From positions 1 through 36,315 of the forward strand of contig JAJCZP010000075.1 of NCBI GenBank assembly GCA_029262315.1: 36,315 nucleotides of DNA. The letters run 5' to 3'. Source of the DNA: Deltaproteobacteria bacterium (lineage in GTDB: Bacteria > Desulfobacterota > Binatia > UTPRO1). The translations under genes and the position numbers were made by a program. The notes under the pieces are model-generated. The model was not told where the DNA came from. It saw nothing but the letters and a program-made list of their open reading frames with translations, and did not search any database. Below, piece by piece: positions 7,240 to 16,100 of the stretch (position 1 is its first letter; the number at the start of each line of letters is the position of its first letter).

Positions 7240-8118
7240 ATGAGAATTCGCGATCTCTTCGACCGCGGCCAGCCGGTATTCTCCTTCGAGTTCTTCCCGC
7301 CAAAGACGGATGTCGGGGAGCAAAAGCTACTCGAGACCGTGCATCGCCTGAAAGAACTCGAGCCCAGCTATGTCTCGGTGACGAAGACCGGCGCCAAGCC
7401 CGCCGAGAAAACCGTCGAGCTCACCGCGCGGCTGAAACACGAGGTCGGGATCGAGGCGATGTCGCACATGACCTGCGCGACCGCGGGTCGCGAGGAGATG
7501 GGACGCATCTTCTCGCTCATTCGTGATGCGGGTATCGAGAACGTCCTCCCACTCCGCGGCGATCCACCCCAAGATCAACCCCATTTCGTCCGACCACCCG
7601 ATGGATTTCGCTACGCGACCGAGCTGATCCAGTTCATCCGCGAGCGGGACTTCGGATTTTGCCTCGCCGGTGCCGCCTATCCGGAAAAGCACCCCGAGGC
7701 GGCCTCCGATGAAGAAGATCGCCAGCACCTGAAGGAAAAAGTGGACGCCGGATCGGAGTTTCTCATCACCCAGATGTTCTACAGTAACGAGCACTATTTC
7801 CGATTCGTCGCGTCGACCCGGGCGCTGGGCATCGACGTGCCGATCGTGCCCGGCATCATGCCAATCACCAACGTGGCTCAGATCGAGCGCATCGCCGCCA
7901 TGTCGGGCGCGCTCATCCCGCAGGCGCTCCAGAACGATCTCAATGGGGTTCGCAACGACAACGACGCGGCCGAGGCCATCGGGGTCGAGTTCGCCGTTCG
8001 ACAGTGTCGTGAACTCCTCGATGGAGGCGCTCCAGGACTCCACTTCTACACGTTGAACAAATCACCAGCGACGTCGGCGATTCTCCGCCAGCTGCGCGCT
8101 GATCGCGACGCGAGCTAG
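7240..8118 (+). CDS. metF: Methylenetetrahydrofolate reductase
   Basis: The 292-aa flavoprotein reduces 5,10-methylene-THF to 5-methyl-THF, giving the methyl donor for methionine synthesis. The (beta/alpha)8 family motifs are present: FSFEFFPP with the catalytic Glu17, SVT with Thr48, HMTC (76-79) and NVLPLRGDPP with the flavin/folate Asp108, then FLITQMFY and PGIMPITN. Length is normal. An oddity is the loop after strand 2: the family usually has VTYGAGGS, while here it reads VTKTGAKP (47-54), with Lys49 at the Tyr position and the glycines missing. It is transcribed alone, divergent from clpS; a TetR gene converges on it 10 bases downstream. Confidence 0.92.
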   Translation: MRIRDLFDRGQPVFSFEFFPPKTDVGEQKLLETVHRLKELEPSYVSVTKTGAKPAEKTVELTARLKHEVGIEAMSHMTCATAGREEMGRIFSLIRDAGIENVLPLRGDPPQDQPHFVRPPDGFRYATELIQFIRERDFGFCLAGAAYPEKHPEAASDEEDRQHLKEKVDAGSEFLITQMFYSNEHYFRFVASTRALGIDVPIVPGIMPITNVAQIERIAAMSGALIPQALQNDLNGVRNDNDAAEAIGVEFAVRQCRELLDGGAPGLHFYTLNKSPATSAILRQLRADRDAS

Positions 8119-8128
8119 ATCGCCGCGG

Positions 8129-8764
8129 TCAGGTCAGCGCGTCGGCGACGGCGGTGGGGCCAATCGCCGCGCGAAGCAGCGTCAACAAGAAGCGGTGCAC
8201 CTGCTCCGGCGGCCGGTGCATGAACTTCATTTGCGCGATCAGGTGCCAGGCCCCGACGATGATGGCGGCGGTATCCTCGGTATCGATCTCCGCGCTGATC
8301 GAGCCCTCGCGCTGTCCACGTGCCAGCACGCTGGCGAAGTAGGCCACCTGCCCGTGCTGGAGCCGAACGAAAAGCGGCCACATTTCTTCGCGCACGGAGG
8401 CACTCCACTCGAGCAGGATGCGGGCGTAGTCGGGGTCGCTATCGATCGAGGAGACAAACGCGATCGCCGCGTCCAGAATAACGCGTGGGGCGGGAATCTC
8501 CGGGCGATCGTAGCGATTGGTGGTGGTCCGATAGAATCGTGCCACCTCGCCCAGCACCGCATGCATCAGGTCACTGCGGGTCTTGAAGTAGGCGAAAACC
8601 GTCGGGACCGCGACGCCGGCCGCCGCAGCCACGTGCGCGTGCCCTCCCCGACCAATGCCGCGCTCGGCGAATACGTGGACGGCACAGCGCAGGAGTTGTT
8701 GCCGGCGTGCCTCGGGATCCAGACGCTGCGCTCGTGGGCGCCCGTCGACCTTCTGCCGTCCCAT
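8129..8764 (-). CDS. TetR/AcrR family transcriptional regulator
   Basis: The 211-aa protein has an N-terminal TetR helix-turn-helix (about residues 18-66: RRQQLLRCAVHVFAERG ... VAVPTVFAYFKTRSDL) and a helical ligand-binding C-terminal domain of about 140 residues. It starts with a basic arm (GRQKVDGRPRAQR). It is divergent from the diiron-protein gene at 8941 and most likely controls that gene and itself, since palindromes lie over the diiron gene promoter. The ligand is unknown; given the target, a fatty acid, acyl-CoA or hydrophobic substrate is a reasonable inference. Confidence 0.88.
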   Translation of the reverse strand: MGRQKVDGRPRAQRLDPEARRQQLLRCAVHVFAERGIGRGGHAHVAAAAGVAVPTVFAYFKTRSDLMHAVLGEVARFYRTTTNRYDRPEIPAPRVILDAAIAFVSSIDSDPDYARILLEWSASVREEMWPLFVRLQHGQVAYFASVLARGQREGSISAEIDTEDTAAIIVGAWHLIAQMKFMHRPPEQVHRFLLTLLRAAIGPTAVADALT

Positions 8765-8857
8765 GACGCTCGATCCTGCCAGATAAAGTGCAGTCTGTCA
8801 GTAGCAGGAGTTGACGCAATGCGGCATTGAGAAACCTCGATTCCCCGGCTTGGAAAC

Positions 8858-8892
8858 TTGACAAGAAAACAAGCCTATTGATAGGTCTATCA
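8858..8892 (+). promoter_or_regulatory. Promoter and palindromic operator of the diiron-protein operon
   Basis: A perfect -35 hexamer TTGACA sits at 8858-8863. About 17 bases further are two overlapping palindromes: CCTAT-TG-ATAGG (8874-8885) and TGATAG-GT-CTATCA (8879-8892). They cover the expected -10 position, so a bound repressor would block RNA polymerase. The divergent TetR gene is the obvious candidate. The -10 itself is poor (ATAGGT). AAGGAG at about 8929-8934 serves as the ribosome binding site for the ATG at 8941. Confidence 0.5.
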
Positions 8893-8940
8893 CGATCTTG
8901 CGCGTGCCGATGGCAGTGCTCGCCGACCAAGGAGTTCGTC

Positions 8941-10002
8941 ATGAAGATGGATAGCTACGCCCTCCCCGTAGAGACCGACACCTGGGCCGTCGATACTGAT
9001 GCCGTCACTACCGTGTTCGACTGGGACTATGCGGACAGTCGCGAAAAAATGGCCCGGCTCTACCAGAAGGGAAAGGATCTCCAGTGGGACTCCGGCCGGC
9101 GCATAGATTGGTCGCGTGAGATCGAGCCCAGCAATCCGCTGGGCGTGCCCGACCAGTTCATCCCGATCTACGGATCGCGCGTCTGGGATCGGCTGACCGA
9201 CGAAGAGAAAGGCCATGTACGCCAACACATGGCGGCGTGGCAGTTCTCACAGTTTCTGCATGGCGAGCAGGGCGCGCTCATCTGCACCGCCAAGATCGTC
9301 CAGACCGTACCCGATCTCGACGCGAAGTACTATGCGGGAACCCAGGTCATGGACGAAGCCCGGCACGTCGAAACCTACTCACGCTACCTCCGCGAGAAGC
9401 TGGAGATGGCCTATCCGATCAATCCGCATCTCGGCACCCTGCTCGATCAGGTCATCCGCGAGTCGCGCTGGGATTTCACCTACCTCGGCATGCAGATCAT
9501 CATCGAAGGCCTGGCCTTGGCAGCGTTCGCGACCATTCGCGACAACGCCACCGAACCGACGGCGCGGGAGATCAACGCCTACGTCATGCAGGACGAGGCC
9601 CGCCACGTCGCCTTCGGCCGACTCGCCCTCCGCGACTATTACCCACAGTTGACCGATGCCGAGCGTCGCGAGCGCGAGGAGTTCGCCGTCGAGGCGTGCT
9701 ACCTCATGCGCGACCGCTTCTTGGCCGAGGAGGTGTGGCTCAACCTCGACTATGACGGCAAAGAGTGCGTCCGCTACATGCGCGAGTCGGCATTCATGCA
9801 AGGCTTCCGAAAGGGCCTGTTCAGTCGGATCGTCCCGACGCTCAAAGATATCGGGCTCTGGGGGAAGAAGGTCCAGGATGCGTTCGTCGACATGGGCGTC
9901 ATGGAGTACTCGACGATCGATCCCGACCAGGCCAACGCGGAAGATGAATCCGTGGCCTTGCAGCTGGAGCGGGAGTTGCACGGCGCGCAGCCCCGGCCAT
10001 AG
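8941..10002 (+). CDS. R2-like / ferritin-like diiron-carboxylate oxygenase-type protein
   Basis: The 353-aa protein has a full set of ligands for a carboxylate-bridged diiron centre in a four-helix bundle: Glu109 (HGEQGA), Glu139 and His142 (MDEARHVET), Glu189 (IIEGLAL), Glu219 and His222 (QDEARHVAF). This is the layout of ribonucleotide reductase R2, R2lox and related N- or C-oxygenases. The start at 8941 follows AAGGAG; the upstream part of the open frame is promoter. Class-specific features of true R2 are not obvious, so an oxygenase or oxidase acting on an acyl or aromatic substrate is inferred. It is the first gene of a run that continues with a ketosynthase, and it is probably controlled by the divergent TetR protein. 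Confidence 0.75.
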   Translation: MKMDSYALPVETDTWAVDTDAVTTVFDWDYADSREKMARLYQKGKDLQWDSGRRIDWSREIEPSNPLGVPDQFIPIYGSRVWDRLTDEEKGHVRQHMAAWQFSQFLHGEQGALICTAKIVQTVPDLDAKYYAGTQVMDEARHVETYSRYLREKLEMAYPINPHLGTLLDQVIRESRWDFTYLGMQIIIEGLALAAFATIRDNATEPTAREINAYVMQDEARHVAFGRLALRDYYPQLTDAERREREEFAVEACYLMRDRFLAEEVWLNLDYDGKECVRYMRESAFMQGFRKGLFSRIVPTLKDIGLWGKKVQDAFVDMGVMEYSTIDPDQANAEDESVALQLERELHGAQPRP

Positions 10003-10016
10003 CCCCCTGCGGGGGC
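10002..10016 (+). terminator. GC-rich hairpin after the diiron gene
   Basis: GCCCCC-TGC-GGGGGC forms a perfect 6-bp stem with a 3-base loop, beginning at the last base of the stop codon. There is no T run, so it is not a classic intrinsic terminator. It may reduce read-through into, or protect the message upstream of, the ketosynthase gene at 10055. Confidence 0.35.
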
Positions 10017-10054
10017 GGCCCGAGAGTTGACCGAGGCAGCCCCCGCATCTAGAC

Positions 10055-11308
10055 ATGGCGCGAATGGATAAACCACGCGTCGTCATCACCGGCATGGGTG
10101 GGGTCACACCGATTGGCATCGGTGTCGAGGCAATCTGGGAGAGCGCAACCGCCGGGCGATCGGGGATCGGACCGATCACGATTTGGGATGCGTCGAAGCA
10201 GCTCTGCCGGATCGCCGGCGAGGTACACGGCTTCGACCCAGCCCAGTACATGCGGGCCAAACACGTGCGCCGCATGGACGACTTCTCTCGCTACGCGGTC
10301 GCATCGGCCGTCATGGCGGTCGAGGATGCGAATCTCGTCATCGAACCCGACCGGGCGCGCCGGATCGGCGTGCTCCTGGGCAACAACTGCGGCGGAGCCC
10401 GCACGATCTTTAAGACCGTCTCCGACTTCCACAAGGAGGGTCCTGGATCGGTATCGCCTTTCTACATTACGGCCATCACCAGCAACATGGCCTCAGCACA
10501 GGTGGCCCTCAGACTGCAGGTGCGTGGCCCGAACTTCACCATCGGGAACGCGTGCGCCTCAGGCGTAAACGCGCTTGGCGAGGCCTGGCGCTACCTGCGG
10601 GACGGCACCTGCGACGTCATGTTGGCGGGCGGCACCGACGCTCTCATCGATCCGACCGAGATCGCGGGCTTCGCGAACTCGCGCGCGGTGACCTTGCAGA
10701 ACGACGAGCCCGAAAAAGCGAGTCGGCCCTTCGACAAACACCGGGACGGTTTCGTCCTCTCCGAGGGCGGGGTCGTCATGGTCGTCGAGTCGCTCGATCA
10801 CGCCCAGGCACGGGGTGCGAAGATCTACGCCGAGATCGTCGGCTACGCGACCGGCAGTGAGGCCTTTCACATCGCCGCGCCACTACCCGATGGGGTTGGC
10901 GTAGCGGCCTGCATGGTTGCCGCCATCGAGAGTGCTGGTGTCGCGCCCGAAGAAATCGACTACATCAACGCCCACGCCACCTCGACGCCGATCGGGGACC
11001 GCAACGAGACCATGGGTATCAAGCTCGTGTTCGGCGACCACGCATCCCGGATACCCATCAGTGGATCGAAATCGATGACCGGCCATATGATCGGGGCCTC
11101 TGGTGCGCTCGAGACGATGCTCACCGCCCTGACCCTACAAACGGGAACGATCACGCCCACCATCAACCTCGACCACCCCGATCCCGAATGCGATCTCGAC
11201 TACGTGCCCCACACCGCGCGCACGGCCGACCCGCAACTGGCGCTGACGAACTCATTCGGCTTTGGCGGCGCGAACGCCTCGATGGTACTACGCAGGTGGA
11301 ACGGCTGA
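10055..11308 (+). CDS. Beta-ketoacyl-ACP synthase II-type ketosynthase (FabF-like)
   Basis: The 417-aa condensing enzyme has the KASII triad: Cys167 in GNACASG, His307 in NAHATSTPIGD and His344 in KSMTGHMIGASG. It would join malonyl-ACP to an acyl primer in the cytoplasm. The nucleophile context is ACASG, not the more common ACATG. No acp, fabG or fabZ is next to it, so this is more likely a specialised synthase (fatty-acid, polyketide or polyunsaturated lipid) than the housekeeping FabF. ATG at 10055 has no clear ribosome binding site; ATG at 10064 (MDKPRVV) is an equally good start. The next gene overlaps its end by 13 bases, so the two are probably co-translated. Confidence 0.9.
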   Translation: MARMDKPRVVITGMGGVTPIGIGVEAIWESATAGRSGIGPITIWDASKQLCRIAGEVHGFDPAQYMRAKHVRRMDDFSRYAVASAVMAVEDANLVIEPDRARRIGVLLGNNCGGARTIFKTVSDFHKEGPGSVSPFYITAITSNMASAQVALRLQVRGPNFTIGNACASGVNALGEAWRYLRDGTCDVMLAGGTDALIDPTEIAGFANSRAVTLQNDEPEKASRPFDKHRDGFVLSEGGVVMVVESLDHAQARGAKIYAEIVGYATGSEAFHIAAPLPDGVGVAACMVAAIESAGVAPEEIDYINAHATSTPIGDRNETMGIKLVFGDHASRIPISGSKSMTGHMIGASGALETMLTALTLQTGTITPTINLDHPDPECDLDYVPHTARTADPQLALTNSFGFGGANASMVLRRWNG

Positions 11309-11988
11309 GCACGCGCGTCGCCGCGGTGCTGGTGCTGCTCCTTCTGGCACCGACGAGCGCACGCGCAGCGCCGCTGCTCGAAAACGGCGCGCTCCTCGAC
11401 GGCAGCGGATCGCAGCCCGCCGGTTGGCGCCCGGATGCCTGGAGCGCCGATGGGAGCCGCTTCGGCTGGCAGACCGACGACGACCGCGGCATGCTCGTCA
11501 TCGCGAACCCCGTCGCCAACGACGCGCGCTGGTGCCAGACCGTCGCCATCACACCGGGCAACACGTATCGAATATCGGCCGAGGTCCGAACCGAGGATGT
11601 CGGAACGGCAAGCGCGGGAGCCTTCATTTCGGTGGAGCCCCGTATCGGACACAGTAGGCTCCTCGACGGGACGAGCAACTGGCAACCGCTGGACGTCATC
11701 GTGCAGGCGACCGGCCCCGAACGGCAGTGGGACGTCTGCGTGCGACTCGGAAGCAATGGCAGCCTCAACACGGGGAGCGCCTGGTTCCGCAACATCGCTA
11801 TGCTCCTCGTCCGTGAGGGCAGTCCCGCGCCACGCGGACCGTCACTGCTTACGCTCGCGTCACAGTGGATCGGCCGGACTAGCTGGGCGAGCTTGACGCT
11901 TCCGCTCGTTGCCGGCTTCGTGCTCGCGTTCGGGCTCGGGCTCTTCAATCGCCGGCCCCGTCCACAGAGCCGTTCACTGAAGTCATGA
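11296..11988 (+). CDS. Membrane-anchored extracytoplasmic jelly-roll (CBM-like) protein
   Basis: The 230-aa product starts at a GTG inside the 3' end of the ketosynthase gene. It has a signal peptide (residues 1 to about 24, ending SARA), a beta-rich domain (about 25-185: LLENGALLDG ... PAGWRPDAWS ... TVAITPGNTYRISAEVRTED) of the type found in carbohydrate-binding modules, and a C-terminal membrane helix (199-217) followed by a basic tail (NRRPRPQSR). The topology is a periplasmic domain held by a tail anchor. The ligand is unknown. No sortase or exosortase recognition motif is clear. Its stop overlaps the next gene's ATG (ATGA), so it is part of the operon. Confidence 0.6.
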   Translation: MERLSTRVAAVLVLLLLAPTSARAAPLLENGALLDGSGSQPAGWRPDAWSADGSRFGWQTDDDRGMLVIANPVANDARWCQTVAITPGNTYRISAEVRTEDVGTASAGAFISVEPRIGHSRLLDGTSNWQPLDVIVQATGPERQWDVCVRLGSNGSLNTGSAWFRNIAMLLVREGSPAPRGPSLLTLASQWIGRTSWASLTLPLVAGFVLAFGLGLFNRRPRPQSRSLKS

Positions 11989-13103
11989 CGACCAAGGCGC
12001 GCGCCATCGTACAAGAGGCTCCGCGTCGGCTCGCGTTGCGCGAGTTCCCGATCCCCGACGTCACCGCCGACAGCGCCATCCTACGCATCGAGGCCTGTGG
12101 CATCTGCGGCAGCGACGTCGAACAGTTCACCGGCACACTCCCCGTCCCCTTCCCCGTCGTACCGGGACACGAGCCCCTCGGCATCATCGACAAGATCGGC
12201 GATCAAGCCGCCGCACGCTGGGGAGTCGACATCGGCGACAGAGTCGCCGTCGAGACGCTGATACCCTGTGGCTACTGCCGCGCCTGTATCGGCGGTCGAT
12301 ATCACGTGTGCCGCGCCCGCGGCGGCCTGTTCGCGCACGGATACGTGCCAACCACGAACGGCCCCGGGCTCTGGGGCGCGTACGCCGACTACATGTACCT
12401 CGATCCGCACTCGATCGTGCACCGGATGCGGAAAGATCTGCCCGCGAACTTGGCGGTCATGTTCAACCCGCTCGGAGCTGGCTTCCGCTGGGCGGTCGAG
12501 ATTCCGCGGACGGGCCCCGGGGACATCGTCCTCATCCTCGGGCCGGGTCAACGCGGCCTCGCGAGCGTGATCGCCGCTCGTGCCGCGGGTGCCGACCAGA
12601 TCATCGTCACCGGCCTCACGAGCGATGCCGCCAAGCTCGCGCTCGCGCTCGAGTTCGGCGCCGATCATGTCATCGATGTCGAAACTGAGAACGCACGCAC
12701 GCGCGTGAAGGAACTCACCAATGGCCAGGGCGCAGACGTGGTCGTCGAGGTATCGTCGTACGCGACGACACCCATCGCCGAGGCGCTGCACTACGTGGCG
12801 ACCGGCGGCCGCATCGTGCTGGCCGGGGTAAAGGGCTTCAAGCCCGTCCCGGATTTCATCAGTGATCTCATCGTGGTGAAGGAAGCCACCGTCCTCGGAG
12901 CCTTTGGCGTCACGACCCGTGCCTATGACGCCGCGATCCGTCTCATCGAGTCCGGCACCGTCCCACTCGCACGCATGCATACACACGACTTCGCCCTCGA
13001 AGAGGCCGAGCTCGCCATCGAGACGCTCGCGGGCAACGCGCCGGGCGCTGCCAGCATTCATTCGTGCCTCCTCCCAGAACGCCTCACGACTCCAGCGACT
13101 TGA
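11985..13103 (+). CDS. Zinc-dependent medium-chain alcohol dehydrogenase
   Basis: The 372-aa protein is an MDR-family NAD(P)-dependent dehydrogenase. Catalytic zinc ligands are Cys41 (GICGSD) and His62-Glu63 (GHE); the structural zinc site is Cys95, Cys98, Cys101 and Cys109. The Rossmann motif is GPGQRG (GxGxxG type) near residue 185. The family oxidises alcohols or polyols, or reduces aldehydes; here an intermediate made by the diiron enzyme or ketosynthase is a possible substrate, but that is inference from position. Its ATG overlaps the stop of the preceding gene by four bases. The C-terminal 15 residues (LLPERLTTPAT) are low complexity. Confidence 0.88.
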   Translation: MTTKARAIVQEAPRRLALREFPIPDVTADSAILRIEACGICGSDVEQFTGTLPVPFPVVPGHEPLGIIDKIGDQAAARWGVDIGDRVAVETLIPCGYCRACIGGRYHVCRARGGLFAHGYVPTTNGPGLWGAYADYMYLDPHSIVHRMRKDLPANLAVMFNPLGAGFRWAVEIPRTGPGDIVLILGPGQRGLASVIAARAAGADQIIVTGLTSDAAKLALALEFGADHVIDVETENARTRVKELTNGQGADVVVEVSSYATTPIAEALHYVATGGRIVLAGVKGFKPVPDFISDLIVVKEATVLGAFGVTTRAYDAAIRLIESGTVPLARMHTHDFALEEAELAIETLAGNAPGAASIHSCLLPERLTTPAT

Positions 13104-13134
13104 CTCATGGACGCAGCACGGACACCGTCCCACC

Positions 13135-16100
13135 ATGCAGTGCGTCCAATGCAGCGCTGAGCTGATCGCCGGAAAGCAGTTCTGCCACGTCTGTGGCACT
13201 CGTGCCGGCGAGACGTGCCCACAATGCAATAGCATCGTGCAAGCGGGGTTCCGGTTCTGCCCCGAATGCGGCACACCGATTGACGCCGCCCCACCCCCTC
13301 CTTCAGCGCCCACGCTCGAGCATCGGCTCGCGGATATGAGCCGCCACATCCCTGATCGACTAGCGGAAAAGATTCGGGCCACGCAGAGCTTGGTCACCGG
13401 AGAGCGCAAGTTGGTCACGGTCATGTTCTGTGACCTCGTCGGGTCGACGGCGATCGCCGAAGGGCTCGACCCCGAGGAGTACCGCGACCTCCTCGAAGGT
13501 TATCTCGAGATCGTGTTCCGCGAGGTCTACGCCGTCGAGGGAGTGGTCAACCAACTCGCCGGCGACGGCGTCATGGCATTGTTCGGCGCACCGATCGCAC
13601 ACGAGGACGCGCCCTACCGGGCAGTCTATGCGGCGCTCGCGATCCGCGACGCGCTTCACGACATGAAGCGGCGCAAGGATGCGAAGGACCAACTCGATCT
13701 GCAGGTACGCATCGGCGTGCATACAGGACCCGTGGTGCTCGGCGGTGTCGGCAACGATCTCAAGATGGACTACACGGCCATCGGCGACACCACCAACCTC
13801 GCATCGCGGCTCCAGACTGCCGCCGAGCCGCGTATGGTGCTGATCAGCGAGGCGACCCAACGACTCGTCCGTGGGTTCTTCCGGATGGCGCCCGGACGGC
13901 GCCTCCAGGTCAAGGGCAAGAGCGATCCGGTCACCGCATTCGAAGTATGCGGGCTGAGTGACACGACCACCCCGATGGCGATCGCCGAAGCCCGTGGTCT
14001 GACGCCGTTGGTGGGTCGCGAGAACGAGCTTGCGCAACTCGCGGCGTGCTACGATCGTATCAAGGCAAACTTCACTCAGATCGTCGCCATCGGCGCCGAG
14101 GCGGGCAGCGGCAAATCGCGACTGCTCTACGAGTTCAGGCAGCGATTGGCCGACGAGCCGACGGTCATCCTCGAAGCTCGATGCTGGGCCATGACCCAGA
14201 ACGTGCCGCATGCACCCTGGATCAGCATGCTCCGCGACTACTTCGAGCTCGCCCCCGGCGAAGACCCCACCATCGCGTGCGCGAAGATCGATCGGAAACT
14301 CACTCCGCTGGGTGCCGGCGCCGCTGAAACGAAGGAGACACTTTGCAGGATGCTCTCGCTCGAGGCGGAGGACGCCGTGCAACACGAGCTCCCCGAGGAC
14401 GAGCGCAAGCGTCAGACCTTCGAAGCCGTCGGATTGCTGCTCGCGCTCATTGCCGGGCAGAACCCCCTGATCATCATCATCGAGGATCTACATTGGATGG
14501 ACGCACCGTCACGCGAGATGCTCGATCTCGCGGTCGGCACGATGTGCGACGGCGCCGAAATGGTGGTCATTACGCATCGCCCGGATCACCAACCATTCTG
14601 GCGTACGCGCGCGGCGTTCACCCAGATCAATCTCCTTCCGCTATCCGATGCCGAGATGGTCCAGATCATCCGCACCATCGCCGGCGGGCAGTTGCCGGAC
14701 GAACTCGAACGGGGGATCCTCGCCAAAGCAGAGGGTAACCCATTCTTCACCGAAGAGATCACCCGCGCGCTCGTGGAAGAAGGCTATCTCCTCCGGAGCG
14801 ACGGCCAGATCCGCGTCACACGCCCGCCCTCCGAAATGCGCCTTCCGGGCACGGTCGAAGAGGTCGTCGGTGCCCGTCTCGATCGCCTCGACCCGCCGGC
14901 CAAACGCACCGTTCAGGTCGCGTCGGTCCTGGGGCGCCAATTCCAGCGCGCGCAGCTCGAGACGACGCTCGCCGGCGAGAACATCGACGTCGCCGCGGCA
15001 CTCTCCCTCCTCGAAGAGCGTGGGATCATCCACCGGAAGGCGGTACTCACCAGTGACGAGTATCGCTTCGGGGAGAGCCTGACGCAGGACATCGCGTACG
15101 AGAGCCTTCTCCTGCGCCAACGCCGGGAACTCCATACGCGAATCGGCACGATGCTCGAGAGCATGCCGGGCGACTCCGTCGCGTCGCGCTCCGCCCTGAT
15201 CGCACATCATTTCTCCCGCACCGACGACCGCGCCAGGGGTCTCGCCGCACTGCTTCAGGCCGGCGCCGATGCCGAGGCGATCCCCGCGTTTCCCACGGCC
15301 GCCGGATTCTACGAGCAGGCGTGGGATTTCGCGCGGGAGATGCTGGCGACGGACGATACCAGCGATGCCACCGCGCGCCAGGCACTCGAAGCCGCGCGCG
15401 GCCTCACGCGCATGCTGGTGCTGTACGGGTGGTCCAACGATGCGTACGACCTTTCCGAGATCGGCCAGGAAGCGCGCACCTTGGCCGAGCGGCTTGCCGA
15501 CGACAATGCGCTCGTCACCGTCCTCACGCTCTGGGGTATGGGACTCACAAGTTCCGGACGCGAGCGCTACGACGAGGGTGTCGCTCTGATTCGGGAAGCC
15601 GACGAGGCAGCCCACCGGCTGCCCGATCCACTGGCGGCGATCCGTACCGGACGGGCGATCGCCTGGGCCGCCATGTTCGACGGGCAGTTCGACGAGGCCC
15701 GTCGACGGCTCGCAGACGCGGTGCAGGCCCTCGAGCGCCTCGATACAGATCAGGGCGCGGATATCTATCTGAGCGCGCTCTTCATCCGTGACCGCATTCG
15801 TCTCCACCACGACGATCTCACAACGCCGGAATCGAGTCAGCGGACGCTCGAGTTGGCTCGCGAGAAGGGCAATCGCACGGTCCAGGCTGCCTCGGCAACC
15901 ACACTCGCCATGATCGCCTTCTTTCGTGCCGACTATGCGCGGGCGCGTGAGCTGGCGGAACGGTCCCTCGCGATCGTCGAGAGCACCGGCAGCCTGGCAC
16001 AGGTCCGTGCCGTCGTGGCCGTCGCCATCCTGGCGCGGCGCGAACTCGGCGAATCGATGCTCCCGCGCCACACGGAGTTGCTCGAACGGGGACCGGTCGT

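Noticed and set aside
14641-16071. A 476-codon open frame on the minus strand
   Set aside because: It is antisense to the cyclase-ATPase gene, whose conserved residues are intact throughout.
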